In this document: in pieces, positions 1 through 12,109 of the stretch
Layout of the letters: every line of letters begins with the position of its first letter
How positions within the stretch are numbered: position 1 is the stretch's first letter
Assembly: GCF_900497805.2 (NCBI RefSeq)
Contig: NW_020948983.1
Span: 19,955,029-20,019,028, forward strand
Direction: 5' to 3'
Origin: Vombatus ursinus
Lineage: Eukaryota > Chordata > Mammalia > Diprotodontia > Vombatidae
DNA length: 64,000 bases
Program-made: the position numbers and the translations under genes
Notes under the pieces: generated by a model
The model's input: the letters and a program-made list of their open reading frames with translations, nothing else
Told to the model about the DNA's origin: nothing
Database searches by the model: none

Positions 1-133
1 TTGGTGAGGCAACTGGGGTTAAGTGACAGTGTCACACAGCTAGTAAGTGTCAGGTGTCTGAGGTCGAATTTGAACTGAGATCCTCCTGATTACAAGACTG
101 GAGCTCTATCCATTGCGCCACCTAGCTGCCCCA
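1..133 (-). repeat. tRNA-headed marsupial SINE
   Basis: The reverse complement ends with the head GGGGCAGCTAGGTGGCGCAATG and carries the box-B-like GTTCAAATTCGACCTCAGA region and GGTAAGTCAC-like tail common to the family. It is followed by a short L2/MIR-like tail (AAGCATTTATTAAGCGCC). Confidence 0.85.
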
Positions 134-489
134 ACAAGCATTTATTAAGCGCCTATTTGCCAAGCATTGCGCTGAGCTAAGTAGCATTAGCATCACCTTC
201 CTTTTTTTTTTGAGGGGGGGGGCCGGAAGGTGAGGTTCACTCCTCCAGAAGCCGGAATGGCTAGTATCTGGCAGTCTGTCTCTTTGTTTTCCTCCCTGTG
301 ACTATCTTTGTCTGGAATCTGATTTCAAAGACTTTACACCCAATGCCCAGGAGAGGGAGAAGCTTGAGGTTTCATCAAATTCAATCATAAGATGTTAGCG
401 CTGAAAGGGACCTTAAAGATTTTATTCAACCTTCTCATTTTTACTCATATTTAATAGTACTTTATACATCTACATGACCTCAGGTCAGT

Positions 490-617
490 GAAGAAGGTAA
501 TGCAAATATTATTATCTGACTTTTGCCCATGAGGAAACTGAGGCTCAAGGGACGCCATGTGACTTGCCCACGGTTAGGTTGCAATAGCCGGGATTTGAAC
601 CCAGACCTTTTTATTCC
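490..617 (-). repeat. MIR/CORE-type SINE fragment
   Basis: Antisense CORE pattern: CCATGAGGAAACTGAGGCTC, ACTTGCCCACGGTTA, then GGATTTGAACCCAGACC. It abuts the next SINE. Confidence 0.55.
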
Positions 618-868
618 TAGGCAGCTAGGTGGTTCAGTGGATAGAGCGCTGGTCCTGGAGTCAGGAAGAACTGAGTTCAAATTCAGCCTCAGACGCTAGC
701 TGTGTGACCCTGGGCAAGTCACTTAACCTCTGTTCGCCTTAATCCACTGGAGAAGGAAATGGCAAACCATTTCAGTAATCTTTGCCAAGAAAATCCCATG
801 GACCATATTGGCGTGATATTGTCCACTGGGTCACGAAGAGTCAGACACGAATCAACAAGCCGCTTTAC
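618..868 (+). repeat. Long SINE with BovB/RTE-like 3' tail
   Basis: The usual head (GGCAGCTAGGTGGTTCAG) continues past the CAAGTCACTTAACC block into GAGAAGGAAATGGCAAACCA and ends GGGTCACGAAGAGTCAGACACGA. The tail resembles the 3' end used by RTE/BovB-mobilised SINEs, unlike the short poly-A copies elsewhere in the window. Confidence 0.75.
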
Positions 869-2902
869 TCCAAGCCCAGAACTCTATTCCCCTACACAAC
901 GCTGCACTTTCTCTTTTAGTTCAAGGATGAGTTAGAACCGGGAGCAGAACAATGCAAGTCAGGCGACCTACTGTGTTAGTGGGGCTGAGAAGTTGAGGTG
1001 GGGATGGGGCAAGGGGTGGGGGGAGGGGAGGGGTCAACTCCCTGCGGATCCAGCCAACCGGCGAGGTTGAATGGGAGCTGGAGAGAGAGGAGGGAGAATT
1101 AAAGATAAATAACAGAAACACAAAGAAGAAATAGTGCTCTATGCCAGTATTGTAACATGAGCTCTGAAGACATTTTCTTTGTTTTCGTTTTGGTATTGTT
1201 TTACTTTTCCCAGGCCATTTGTTTAGTGAAAAGTTCAGCTTACAATAATAACTTGCATTTCTTTAGTACTTTATTGACTTTGTTGACTTACAAAGTACTT
1301 TCAAAGAGTGCAAAAATTATCACCATTTTTCAGGGGAGGAATTTTGAGGCTTAGATATATTAAGTGACCTACCCAAGATAGAGCTGGAAATGGAACCTAG
1401 TTTTTTGTTTGTTTTTTTTTCTAATTCATACATTCAGGGCCCTGCAGTCACAAAATGTTTTCATTGATTAGGCTGGAAAAGGTGAATCATCAAGGAACCT
1501 AGGGGAAGCTGGTGGCAACTGTGGTTGTAAAATTGAGATCTAACCATTGAGAGAGAGTTGCCCCAGGACAGGGCAGGTCTGGCAACTCAGTGGGAGGTAC
1601 AGATTCTTTGTTGTGGTGGAGGGAGTTGATTCTACAAGTGGATGAATCTTTCTTCATCTGTAAACAAGGAATAATAATACTCTCACTACCTACTTCACTG
1701 GGGATGTTTCCAAAGAAAGATCTTTTTAAAAATGTAAAGGCTGCAGAAATGTGAGTGGCACTGTTAACAGAACCTTTCTGTCTGTGGTTGTCTCTGCTTG
1801 TTTCTCTCCCTCTGAGTGGTTCTTTCTCTCTCCGTATCTGTCTCTTCTGCCCACCCTGCATTAGAAATATATTGTATTCTCCCCTAACCCTGTTCAATTA
1901 CAGCATAATAAAGCACATAATAAAATCCTAATTCATTTTTCTCCCTCACCCCCATCTCCAGGCATCTTGCTTGGGATTAAAAATTTGTCTTCATGTTTGT
2001 GGCACCACAGACGAGGAGCCAAGACATCTTTAATGTATGAGCTGGGGAGTGAGGGCCCCCCTCCCCCCCCCCACCTTCCTCCTGCCTCTGCCTCTTCTTT
2101 TGCAGCTTTCCACCATCTGGAAGGAAGGAGGAAGGAGGAAGCCAAGCCAGAGAGACCTCTTATCCTTAAACACGCACTGCCTTCACCAAGTTCAGGAATA
2201 AGCTCAAGGCTGTCCTAGTTTCCCCATTGCTCTGGGGACATGGGACATCTGTCTGATTCCATCATTTGTACATGGAAAAGGGCCTGTGAAAACCCAATCC
2301 TCCAGGTCAAGACAGGCCCTGTGAAGGCTGGGAGACTAAGGGCTGGAGGTTGGGGAGAAATGGAGAGGGAGGACCTGCTGCAGATCCGAGACAGAACCAA
2401 AGTGAAACTCCCAGAGCTAGAATAGAGTTTCAACCCCTCCTTGAGTGTGTCCTTCTTCCCTAGGCATGCCAAAGGAATGAGAATGAGAAACATCCCTGCC
2501 CCAGCAGCTGGGCAAAGGCTGCAAATGAAATACAAAATTAAGCATCTACAATGCTTAATAATATAAGGTAGAGAGTCAGCCTAAGAGGTAGTAGATAGAA
2601 TTTTCCTTTAATCCTTCCACCGACACTTAGTAAATGTATGACTCTAGACAAGTCATTTAGCCTCTGAAACCCTTGGTGGCATTGTAAGACTTGTATCTGG
2701 TTATAGAGGGGTCTCAGTCTATTTGTGGAGAAATGTTCCCACACCAAGGAAATCACACGAAGACAAGTGCAAGTCATATTCAGAATTCATACCACCCACA
2801 TGGCATAGTAGAGAAATCCTAGGCACCTAAAGATTAAAAGACTTGTCCAGGGTTACTTAGGTAGTAATTGTTGGAAGCAGGATTTGAACCCTGTCGTCCT
2901 GA

Positions 2903-3150
2903 GGCAATTAGATATTAAAGTGGATAGAGTTCTGAGCTTGGAGTCAGGAAGACTTGAGTCAAATCCAGGCCTAATTTACTTAACCTCTGTCTCAATTTCC
3001 TCAACTGTAAAACAGAGATAATAACAGTACCTACCTCATGAGGTTGTTGTGAGGATCAAACGAGATAACGTTTGTTTAAAAAAAAAACCACTTAGGACAG
3101 TGCCTGGAACATAGTAAGTGCTAGATGAATGCTTATTCCCTTCCCCTCTC
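2903..3150 (+). repeat. CORE-type SINE
   Basis: A diverged tRNA head is followed by CTCAATTTCCTCAACTGTAA, GAGGATCAAACGAGATAA and GTGCCTGGAACATAGTAAGT, the MIR/CORE consensus order. Confidence 0.7.
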
Positions 3151-3499
3151 TTCCCTTCTCCTTTCTGAATCCAAACCTAACAGAACCTTAAGGCCTAGGG
3201 CAGTTCTCTATCTTAAGAAATTAAGTCAGTGTTCACTTCCATTTCTTACTTCAAAGCCATTACTAATACGTGGCGTTCCAATGCCCAGGGTAATTTTTGT
3301 GTAACATTTCAGTGGGTATACTACTTAAATGGAAGAAAAAACTCATTTTCAGGAAAGTTACTTTTTAAATTATTTGATCAGTTATGCATATAAATTTCTA
3401 AAGTAAAAAGGTCATAACACAATAGCAGATGTCTTTTGTGATAAAGTGTTGCCCAAATATTTGGCTAGTTGGTAAATCTACTTGGGACAGATTTGTTAT

Positions 3500-3745
3500 C
3501 CAATCTCCTAAGAATCAAGGAAATTCCTTATAAGGACTTCCAAATTAGAGCTGCCCCAAAATGGAATGGGTTTCCTTGAAAGGCAGTGACTTCTCTGTCA
3601 CTAGAGGTCTTCAAACAGTCTGAATGGACGCCCTGTATGGAATTCTGTAGCAGTAAATTCATATGTCTAGTAAAGGTTGGACTAGATGACCTCTAGACAA
3701 ACTAGATAATTCTTCCTCAACTCTTGAAATTCTAGGATTATGTGA
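3500..3745 (+). repeat. CR1/L3-type LINE 3' end
   Basis: It carries CACTAGAGGTCTTCAAACAG and GGTTGGACTAGATGACCTCT and ends GAAATTCTAGGATTATG, the order of amniote CR1 3' ends. Old and diverged. Confidence 0.6.
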
Positions 3746-4048
3746 GGAGAGACAGAATAGGAGTTATGTCTAGATAAAGGCTCCTTAGCTCTACCTATCC
3801 TGCTCACTTCGAGGTCCTACAGGAGGACCTATGGGAAGAGGCCAGGATGAGGAATGGGACCCTTATGGGGGGCGGATAAGGGGAGCTGGGAAGTGGGAAG
3901 CCTGGTCAAGGAAGGGAAGTGCCTCCGAGTGTGTTTGTATAGGATGCTTATACCTACTATTGGCAATCCTTTTGGCCCAACAGGGCAATGCTGGCCTCTG
4001 CTCTCCTTACACATGTAATGGAATATTATTGCACAATTAAAAAATAAT

Positions 4049-4199
4049 GGGAGCAGCTAAGTGGCACAGTGGATAGAGCACTGGCCCTGAAGTCAGGAGG
4101 ACCTGAGTTCAAATATGGCCTCAGACCAAACATTTGACACACTTACTAGCTGTGTGATCCTGGGCAAGTCACTTAACCCCAATTGCCTAAAAAGAAAAA
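4049..4199 (+). repeat. tRNA-headed marsupial SINE
   Basis: Full short form with head GCAGCTAAGTGGCACAGTGG, the CCTCAGACCAAACATTTGAC variant, and CAAGTCACTTAACCCC before an A-rich tail. Confidence 0.9.
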
Positions 4200-4625
4200 A
4201 TGCATGATAGGAGGAGAAGATGGGCTGCTTGCATGGTGAAGAGAAGGGGTGATTGATGGACAGTGCTAAGAGTTCCACTAGTTTCTTCTTGATAGTAGGA
4301 GAAAGTGAGGGAGGCATTCTAATGAACTGGATGGATTCCCAGTGGTAAGTTTGTGGGAGGACATAGACTCAAATTGGGCAGGTATGGGTTGGTTGCCATC
4401 TGCATCACTGGAGGGAACATCCAAAACAATGAGGTCCCAGGTTCATTTGAGTATTTGAATCCAACTCACCTGCTCTCGTAGTGTCAACTACTACCTCCCA
4501 AATCTGTACCTATCAGACTCTGAGATCTACACTTACATTCCTGAGCTCCAAATCAGTGTTTTGGTTCAACTCAGTTCACTTAAATATAACTTATTGGCTC
4601 ATTATTGTGTACTATCTATTTCTTG

Positions 4626-4960
4626 AGAGGCAATATGGTATATTGGATAGAGAGCTGGAAAGACCTGAATTCAAGTCTGACTTCTGACATATATTGGCTC
4701 TGTGACCTTGGTCAAGTCACTTAACCTCTAAGTACTCTAGGCAAATGTCTCAAGAGATCATCACTTGGAAGTCCCTTAAATGAATGAAATCACAGATCTA
4801 GTCCCTATCTTAAATCTAACAAATGTTTCCTAAATGCCTGCTGGGTGCAAGGGAGCTCCATCACAGAGTAGTTGTGAAGATCAAATGAGATCATATTTGC
4901 AAAACACTTCGCACAGTGCACATGGTAGGCATTCGATAAATGCGTATTCCCCCCTCACCA
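4626..4960 (+). repeat. CORE-type SINE, diverged and interrupted
   Basis: Diverged head at 4626-4730 (GGATAGAGAGCTGGAAAGAC) and CORE tail at 4866-4960 (TGAAGATCAAATGAGATCAT, GTAGGCATTCGATAAATG). Roughly 130 bases of unrelated sequence separate the two parts. Confidence 0.5.
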
Positions 4961-7239
4961 AGAATCTTCCCGTCCTCATTTCATTGCGTTTGTTAATGAC
5001 AGACACCTCATCCTCTTAGGTATCAATCAAGGCTTAAAATTTCAGAATTTCTTTGGACTCTTCCCCCTACAGCTTCCCATATCCAATGGATCACCAAGTC
5101 CTGTCAACTAAACCTCTGAATAGTTCTCTGCTTAGTCACCTTCTTTCCACTATCATTGCTATAACCCTACTTCAAATCCTTATCACCACTGGCCAATACT
5201 ATTCCAAAAGTCTCCTGACTGGTCTCTGTACCTCCAGACTCTATCCAATCTATCCCACACAAAGTAAGAATAATTTTTTTAAAGCTTAGCTCAGCCCAGA
5301 GAATGAAATCAGTAGACAGTTTGTCCCAAGAGAACACAGTCCCTCAGCTGTTATACAATAATACTATAACTATTCTTAAAACAAATTCTCTCTGAATCCT
5401 TGCCCAAGATACTGAGCCATTTGGCCACCTGGTGGCTCAGCTGTCTAGGCTTTCTGGATTCAGAGATCTGTCAAGATCTCATTCCTAACTACCTGTGCCA
5501 TTTCTTCTGCCATTACTACTGTTCCTAGTACCCTGCCTGGCACCAACAATCCTCTCTCTATTTCTTTTCCATGATCCTCTGCCTCATAGTCCAGAACATA
5601 AGTGCTATTTCTAGGGTTTATTCCCAATGGGAAAGAGAATGTAAATTAATTATCAAAACAAGGATACACAAGAAATTGAAAGTTTATAAAAATCATCTAT
5701 CAGCATAGACTAGATTGCTCCCAAGCTTTTCTTAATAAAGCCGATTTCTCTGGATATGGCCAATGTTTTGGTTTGTTTTCTTTAATTGCACTTACTTGTT
5801 ATAAGGGAGGGTTTCTATAGGTGAAGGGGGAGAATTTGGTGGATAGTAATATAGATACCAAAAAAAAGAGAAAAAAGCTCTTCAATAAAACTTTTTATAA
5901 AAAAATATACAGAAGTTAGCAAAAGAAAGTTCAGAAAGTGAATCAGGCAAGTAGGGTGGCTTTAAGAACTCTATATAATAGATGTTATGTACATCTGTTG
6001 CATGTTTTTATATACAATCCTCTTTTTTATTGTTTATGTATTGTTTATTGAGTTCATAATAAAAAAAAATTAAATATCTCTGTACAAAGTCTTCTGACAT
6101 TCCCAAGATCCTACAGGCCCTTAGGCATCTGCAACATCTAGCTTGACCATGGATTGTCTTCATACTGGAAACATATGTATATCTCTCCCCTCATCTTCTC
6201 CCACACCAAGTTTTGGAATTGGCCCAGATGGTCATTCTTTTTTAAAAATTAATTTTTTAAATAAGGAAAAGTCCATTTCCTCTTCCCACATTGAAAAACA
6301 AAAACAAAGCTTTGTAACAAATATGCATAGAAAAGAAAAACAAATTATTGCATTAGTCATGTCTGAAAAGCATATAATTCAATCTGCATCTTGAGTACAT
6401 TAGCTTTCTGTCAGGAGGCATTTAGCATATTTCATCATGGGTCTCTGGCTCTATGGTTTAGACTCTAGAATATTATGGTTGGTCAATATATTAATCAGAG
6501 TTCTTAAGTCTTTCAAAATAATTTGTCTTTACAATGCTGCTGCTGTTGTTGCTATGTAATTTTTTCTCTCCTAGTTCTGATCACTTCACTCTGCATCAGT
6601 TCATATAAGTCTTGTCAGGTTTCTCTGAAACTTCCCCCTTTATCCCTTCTGATAGCAAAATATTATTCCACTACATTCACATACAATAATTGGTTCAGCC
6701 ATTCCCCGATTGATGGGCACTCCTTTAGTTTTCAATCCTTTGCCACCACAAAAAGAACTACTATTAATATTCTTGTTTATATATGTCTGCTTCTTTTTAC
6801 TTTGATCTCTTTGGATGGTAGGCCTAGTGGTTGTACTGCTAAGTCAAAGGGTACGATAGACTGGTAAGTAACTTTTTGGAAATAGTTCCAAACTGCCTTT
6901 CAGAACAGCTGTACCAATTCATAACTTCACCAGCGGTAAATATTAATGTACCCATTCTCCTATAGTCCCTCCAACATTTGTCATTTTCCCTTTTTTTGGT
7001 CAGCTTTATCAATCTGATAGCTATGAGGTATCCAAGCTATCAATAGTCATATAAAAATATTCCAAATCACTAATAGAGAAGTGCAAATTAAAGCTCAGAG
7101 TTATTCTTCATATCCTCTATCAATGGGGAATAGTTCTTATTCTTATAAATTTGAATAATTTCCCCATATTTCTTGTAAATAAGACTGTTATCAGAGAAAA
7201 GTGCTAGAAAGATTTCCCCCAGTTGCCTGCTTCCCTCTT

Positions 7240-7424
7240 AACTTTAGTTGCATTTGGGGGCAGCTAGGTGGCGTAGTAGATAGAGCTCCGGCCTTGGAAT
7301 CAGGAGGACCTAAGTTCAAATCCGACCTCAGACACTTGACACTTACTAGCTGTGTGACCCTGGGCAAGTCACTTAACTCCCATCGCCTCACCAAAAAAAA
7401 AAGCAAAAGAACTTTAGTTGCATT
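7240..7424 (+). mobile_element. SINE insertion with 15-bp target-site duplication
   Basis: The SINE body is about 7255-7409, with the cacttgacac subtype, an A-rich tail and an intact head. It is flanked by AACTTTAGTTGCATT at 7240-7254 and 7410-7424. It interrupts the antisense L1, so it is younger than that L1. Confidence 0.93.
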
Positions 7425-8342
7425 GGTTTTGTTTGTGCAAAACTTTTTTTAGTTTTATATACTCAAAAGTGTCTAATTTGTCTCCTGTGATCTTTTCTAT
7501 TTTTTTTTTGGCCATCAACTCCTCCCCTATTTATAGATCTAAAAGATAATTTCTTCCTTGCTTCTCTAATTTGTTTACAACGTCATCATTTTTGTCTAAG
7601 TCATGTACTCATTTGAAGCTTATCTTGGTCTATAATGTGAGGTGTTGATCTTTGCCTAATTTCTGCCAGATTGCTTTCCAGTTTTCCCAGCAGCATTTGT
7701 CAAATAGTAATTTCTTATCCCAGTAGCTAAGGTCTTTGGGTTTATCAAACACTAGGTTACTGTTCACATTTGCTTCTGTATACTGTATATCTAATCTGTT
7801 CTATTGATCAATCCTCTATTTTTTAACCAACACCAAACCATTTTGATTATTATAGGATTTTTTTCCCATTATTTCCCTTGAGATTCTTGGCATTTTATTT
7901 ATCGAGATAAACTATGTTATTATTTTTTAGTCCCATAAAGTAATCCCTTAATAGTTTGATTGATATGCATAAAATATATATGTTAATTTAGGTAGTATTG
8001 TCACTTATTATATTGGCTCAGCCTACCCATTATTGATGAATATTTCTTCAATTTTTTAGGTTTATATTTGTGTAAAGAATGTTTTGTATTTGCATTCATA
8101 TAATACAAATAATACAGTGTGTTTTGACAGGTAGAATCCCAAGTATTTTATATATTATGTAATCATTCCAAATAGAATTTCTCTTTCCATTTCTTCCTTC
8201 TGGGATTTGTTGGTAATATACAGAAATGGAATTATTTGTGTGGATGTATTTAATATTCAACAAATTTGATGCAGTGAATGTTTCAGTTAATTTTAAGATA
8301 TGTGTCTAGGGATATCTAAGTAAATTATAATATTATTTACAA

Positions 8343-9409
8343 AAAAATTCCTTTGACCATTTATCAATTAGGGAATGACTTGTATTCTTATAAATCATTC
8401 CCCAATTGATAAATGGTCAAAGGATATGAACAGGCAGCTCTCAGATGAAGAAATTAAAGCCATCTATAGTCATATAAAAAAATGCTCTAAATCACTATTG
8501 ATTAGTGAAATGCAAATCAAAACAACTCTGAGGTACCACATCACACCTATCAGATTGGTCAACATGACAAAACAAGAAAATGATAAATGTTGGAGAAGAT
8601 GTGGGAAAATTGGAACACTAATGCATTGTTGGTGGAGTTGTGAAATGATCCAACCATTTTGGAGGGCAATTTGGAACTATGCCCAAAGGGCTATAAAAAT
8701 GTGCATACCCTTTGACCCAGGTATCACACTTCTAGGGCTATATCCCAAAGTGATCATACAAATGGGAAGAGGACCCACATGTACAAAAATATTTATAGCA
8801 ACTCTTTATGTGGTGGCAAAGAACTGAAAATTGAGAGGATGCCCATCAACTGGGAAATGGCTGAACAAATTGTGGTACATGAATGTAATGGAATACTATT
8901 GCGCCATAAGAAATGATGAACAGGCTGATTTCAGAAAAACCTGGAAAAACTTGCATGGTCTGATGCTGAGTGAAGTGATTGCAGAACCAGGAGAACGTTG
9001 TACACAATAACAGCCATGTTGTGAGATGACTAATATTGATAAACCTAACCCTTCCCAGCAATACAAGGATCTAAGACCTCTCCAAAGGCCTTGTGATGGA
9101 AAATGCTATCCACATCCAAAGAAAGAACTATGGAGTTTGAATGCAGATTGAAGCACAGTACTTGCTATTTTTTTTTCTTCTGTTGAGTTTTGTTTCCTCT
9201 TTCTGGTGGTTCCTTCTCTTGGTTCTAATTCTTACTTACAACATCACTAATGTGAAAATGTTTAATAGGAATGTAAATGTATAACTTATATCAGATTGTG
9301 CACCATCTTGGGGAGGGTGGTAGGGAGAGAGGGGGAGAAAATTTTTAAACTCAAAAGCATATGGAAGTGATTGTTGATAAATCAAAATAAATTAATTTTA
9401 AAAATTCCT
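8343..9409 (+). mobile_element. L1 3' end with inverted 5' segment (twin priming), nested in older L1
   Basis: The sense part runs about 8385-9399. It encodes the L1 ORF2 C-terminus (HSPIDKWSKDMNRQLSDEEI, CWRRCGKIGTLMHCWWSC, PFDPGITLLGLYPK), ending at TGA 8825-8827 before the 3' UTR. A 29-base inverted copy of the sense start lies at 8350-8378, opposite 8395-8423, with one mismatch. AAAAATTCCT at 8343-8352 and 9400-9409 looks like the target-site duplication. Confidence 0.85.
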
Positions 9410-9590
9410 CTTTGCCTATCCTTATTACTTCTATTTCTTTTTCTTCTCATTGCTATAGCTAACACAATTGCTATAACTATTAAATAGTAGTGATGACAAT
9501 AGACATCCTTGCTTTATCCCTGATCTTATTGGAAAGTCCTTTAGTTCTTCCTCACTACATACAATGTTGCCTCTTGAACTTAGATAAAGA

Positions 9591-10307
9591 TAATGATAAT
9601 AATAATAGCTACCATTTACATAGCACTTATTATGTATCATAAGCTATGCTAAGCACTTATTTTTAATATTTTATTTTTCCCAATTATATGTAAAAACAAT
9701 TTTAACATTCCTTTTTTAAAAATTTGAGTTCCAAATTCTCTGAGACAGTAAGAAATCTGATACAGATTATACAGTGCAATCATGTAAAACCTTTCCATAT
9801 TGGTCATTTTGTGGAAGATTACTTGAACAAAAAAAAAAGAATGAAAAATATGCTTCCATCTGCATTCAGAATCCATCAGTTCTTTCTTTGGAGGTGGGTA
9901 GCATTTTTTATCATGAGTCCTTTGGTATTGTCTTGGATCAATGTATTGCTGAGAATAGCTAAATCATTCACAGTTGTTCCTCATACAATATTGTTGTTGC
10001 TATGTACAATATTCTCCTGGTTCTGCTCACTTCACTATACATCAGTTTGTGTAAGTCTTTCTAGGTTTTTTTTAAATCATCCTGCTCATCATTCTTTATG
10101 TGTGCTAAATACTTATTATTTCATTTGAGTCTCACAACAACCCTGGGAGGTAGGTGAGATTATTACCTACATTTTACAGATGAGGAAACTGAGGTTAATT
10201 GACTTGCCCAGGGTCACACAGTTAGTGTCAGTGGTCAAATATGAACTTATGTCTTCCTGATTCTAGGTCCAGTGATCCAGACCTGCTGTGCCATCTAGCT
10301 GCCCCAA
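9591..10307 (-). repeat. CORE-type SINE split by an L1 insertion
   Basis: The antisense CORE-SINE starts AATAATAGCTACCATTTACA (9597-9655) and resumes at 10108 with CATTTGAGTCTCACAACAAC, CAGATGAGGAAACTGAGG and a head ending near 10307. The intervening 9661-10107 is L1. Confidence 0.8.
9661..10107 (-). mobile_element. Truncated L1 3' end
   Basis: An antisense L1 3' UTR, alignable by eye with 27555-28112. It is flanked by GCTAAGCACTTAT and GCTAAATACTTAT, consistent with a target-site duplication inside the host SINE. Confidence 0.75.
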
Positions 10308-10540
10308 TACTTATAGATACTACTTACCATGTTTAGAAAAGACTAATTTATTCACATGTTTTCTAGTGTTTTTATTTAAACAGGAATGAATGTAACTTGT
10401 CAGAAGTTTTCCCTACATCTATTGATGTGATTGTTGTTGTTCTTGTTATTAATATGGTCTATTATGTTGATAGTTTTCCTAATATTGAAGCACCCTTGAT
10501 TTCCTGGAAGTTGAATGTTCTTTACAGAAACCTTTTAGTC

Positions 10541-11362
10541 CAGGAGTTCTTGAGTTGGGGTCTATGAACTTGTTTTTAAAAATATTTTGATAAAAATATT
10601 TATAGCAGCCCTTTCTGTGGTGGCAAAGAATTGGAAATTGAGAGGATGTCCATCAATTGGGGAGACTGAACAAGTTGTGGTATATGAATGTAATGGAATA
10701 CTGTTGTGCTGTAAGAAATGATGAGCAAGTGGACTTCAAAAAAACCTGGAAAGACTTGTATGGACTGATGCTGAGTAAAGTGAGTAGAACCAGGAGAACA
10801 CTGTACACAGTAACAGCCATGTTGTATGATGACTAAATTTGATAGACTTAGCTCTTCTCAGCAATACATGGATCCAAGACATCTCCAAAAGTCTCATGAT
10901 GGAAAATGCTATCCACATCCAGAGAAAGAACTATGGAGTTTGAAATTAGATTGAAGCATACTATTTGCCCTTTTTTTCTTCTGCTTTGTTTTGTTTCTTC
11001 TTTCTTGTGGCTCCTCCTATTAGTTCTAATTCTTCTTTACAACATGAGTAATGTGAAAATATGTTTAATAGGAATGTATACATAGAGCCTATTTCAGTTT
11101 GCATGCCATCTTGGGGAGGGAGGTGGGGAGGGAGGAGGAGAAAATTTAAAACTCAAAAAGCTTATGGAAGCGATTGCTGAAAACTAAAAATAAATAAATA
11201 GGAAAAATTAAACTATTTTGATAGCTATATCTCGATAAAATTAATTTTGTTTGTAATCCTATGTATTTTATTTTATGCATTTAAAAACACTATCCTAAAG
11301 AGTCCATAGATGTCTCCAGACTTCAGAAGGGTCCATGATGAAAAAAAAGTTACGAATTCTTG
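10541..11362 (+). mobile_element. hAT-like DNA transposon containing an L1, SINE at its right edge
   Basis: It opens CAGGAGTTCTTGAGTTGGGG and closes GTTACGAATTCTTG, matching the terminal repeats of copies at 35813 and 39875. The 8-base duplication is TTTTAGTC (left) and TTCTAGTC (right, at 11521-11528 beyond the SINE). An L1 3' end occupies about 10585-11208. Confidence 0.65.
10585..11208 (+). mobile_element. Truncated L1 3' end
   Basis: Sense L1 tail alignable with 8780-9400: GTGGTGGCAAAGAATTGG, GTAATGGAATACTGTTGTGC, TGGAAAATGCTATCCACATC. It is flanked by TATTTTGATA-like direct repeats and lies within a hAT-like element. Confidence 0.8.
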
Positions 11363-11526
11363 TTCTAGGGGCAGCTAGGTGACGCAGTGGATAGAACACT
11401 GGCCCTGAAGTCAGGAGGTCCTGAGTTTAAATCTGGCCTCAGACCAAACACTTAACGCTTACTAGCTGTGTGACCCTGGGCAAGTCACTTAACCACAATT
11501 GTCTTAAAAAAAATTTCTTGTTCTAG
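11357..11526 (+). mobile_element. SINE insertion with 12-bp target-site duplication
   Basis: The body is 11369-11514, of the agaccaaacac subtype, flanked by TTCTTGTTCTAG at 11357-11368 and 11515-11526. Confidence 0.92.
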
Positions 11527-11999
11527 TCTTTTTACAATACTGAGTCAAACACTAGCTAATTAGAAAGTTTTCTAATCACTGACAGACTTCTGATGTTTCT
11601 TCCACACATTCCTTCCAATCACTAGATAACAAAGTAGGGGCTTCCTTTTCACTTTTCCCAAGCAGGGGAAAGAAAAGGAATTTGAGAGTAAATTACTTAA
11701 ACCCTCTAAATTTCAATCTTCTCATCTGCAAAATGACTATAATAATACTCATTATATACCTCACACAATCAATATTTAATCATAGAACCTTAGATTTAGA
11801 GCTGGTAGAGACCTTAGATTATAGTGAGGATCAAATGAGACAATGTTATATTATCTTTGTAAACCTTGAAACTTATAAAAGTAAGTTATTGCTATGCATG
11901 TAAGCTTTATGCATAGAAATACAACCAGTAATAGCCACACAATGGTGTCATTATTTTTAAATATCCTAAGTTTATAAAAACAAGCTTGCCCTTTGTAAT

Positions 12000-12100
12000 T
12001 CTCCCTCTTTCCAAAGCTTTCACAGATTTCCCATTGCCTACAAAATAAAGTTAAAGTTCCTTAACTTGGCATTCAAGGCCCTGAAGAATCTTTATTGTAG
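12000..12100 (+). repeat. L2-like fragment
   Basis: CCCATTGCCTACAAAATAAA and GGCATTCAAGGCCCTGAAG follow the L2 3'-region pattern. Confidence 0.5.
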
Positions 12101-12109
12101 GGAAATGAA

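Larger units (their letters stand above)
6240..9590 (-). mobile_element. Old L1 LINE, ORF2 remnant to 3' end, with later insertions
   Basis: Reading minus from 9590, the decayed ORF2 gives FPIRSGIKQGCLLSSLLFN (the L1 reverse-transcriptase block) at about 9415-9530. Further on come YWDKKLLFDKCCWENWKAIW near 7650-7720 and the untranslated end at 6240-7080. Many stops and frameshifts are present, so it is an inactive LINE fossil. A plus-strand L1 (8353-9399) and a SINE (7255-7409) inserted into it later. Confidence 0.8.

Noticed and set aside
1499-2535. ORFs of 70-132 codons on both strands
   Set aside because: No similarity, no splice context and contradictory frames in repeat-rich spacer.
8375-8827. 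150-codon ORF on the plus strand
   Set aside because: It is the C-terminal end of an L1 ORF2, not a host gene.
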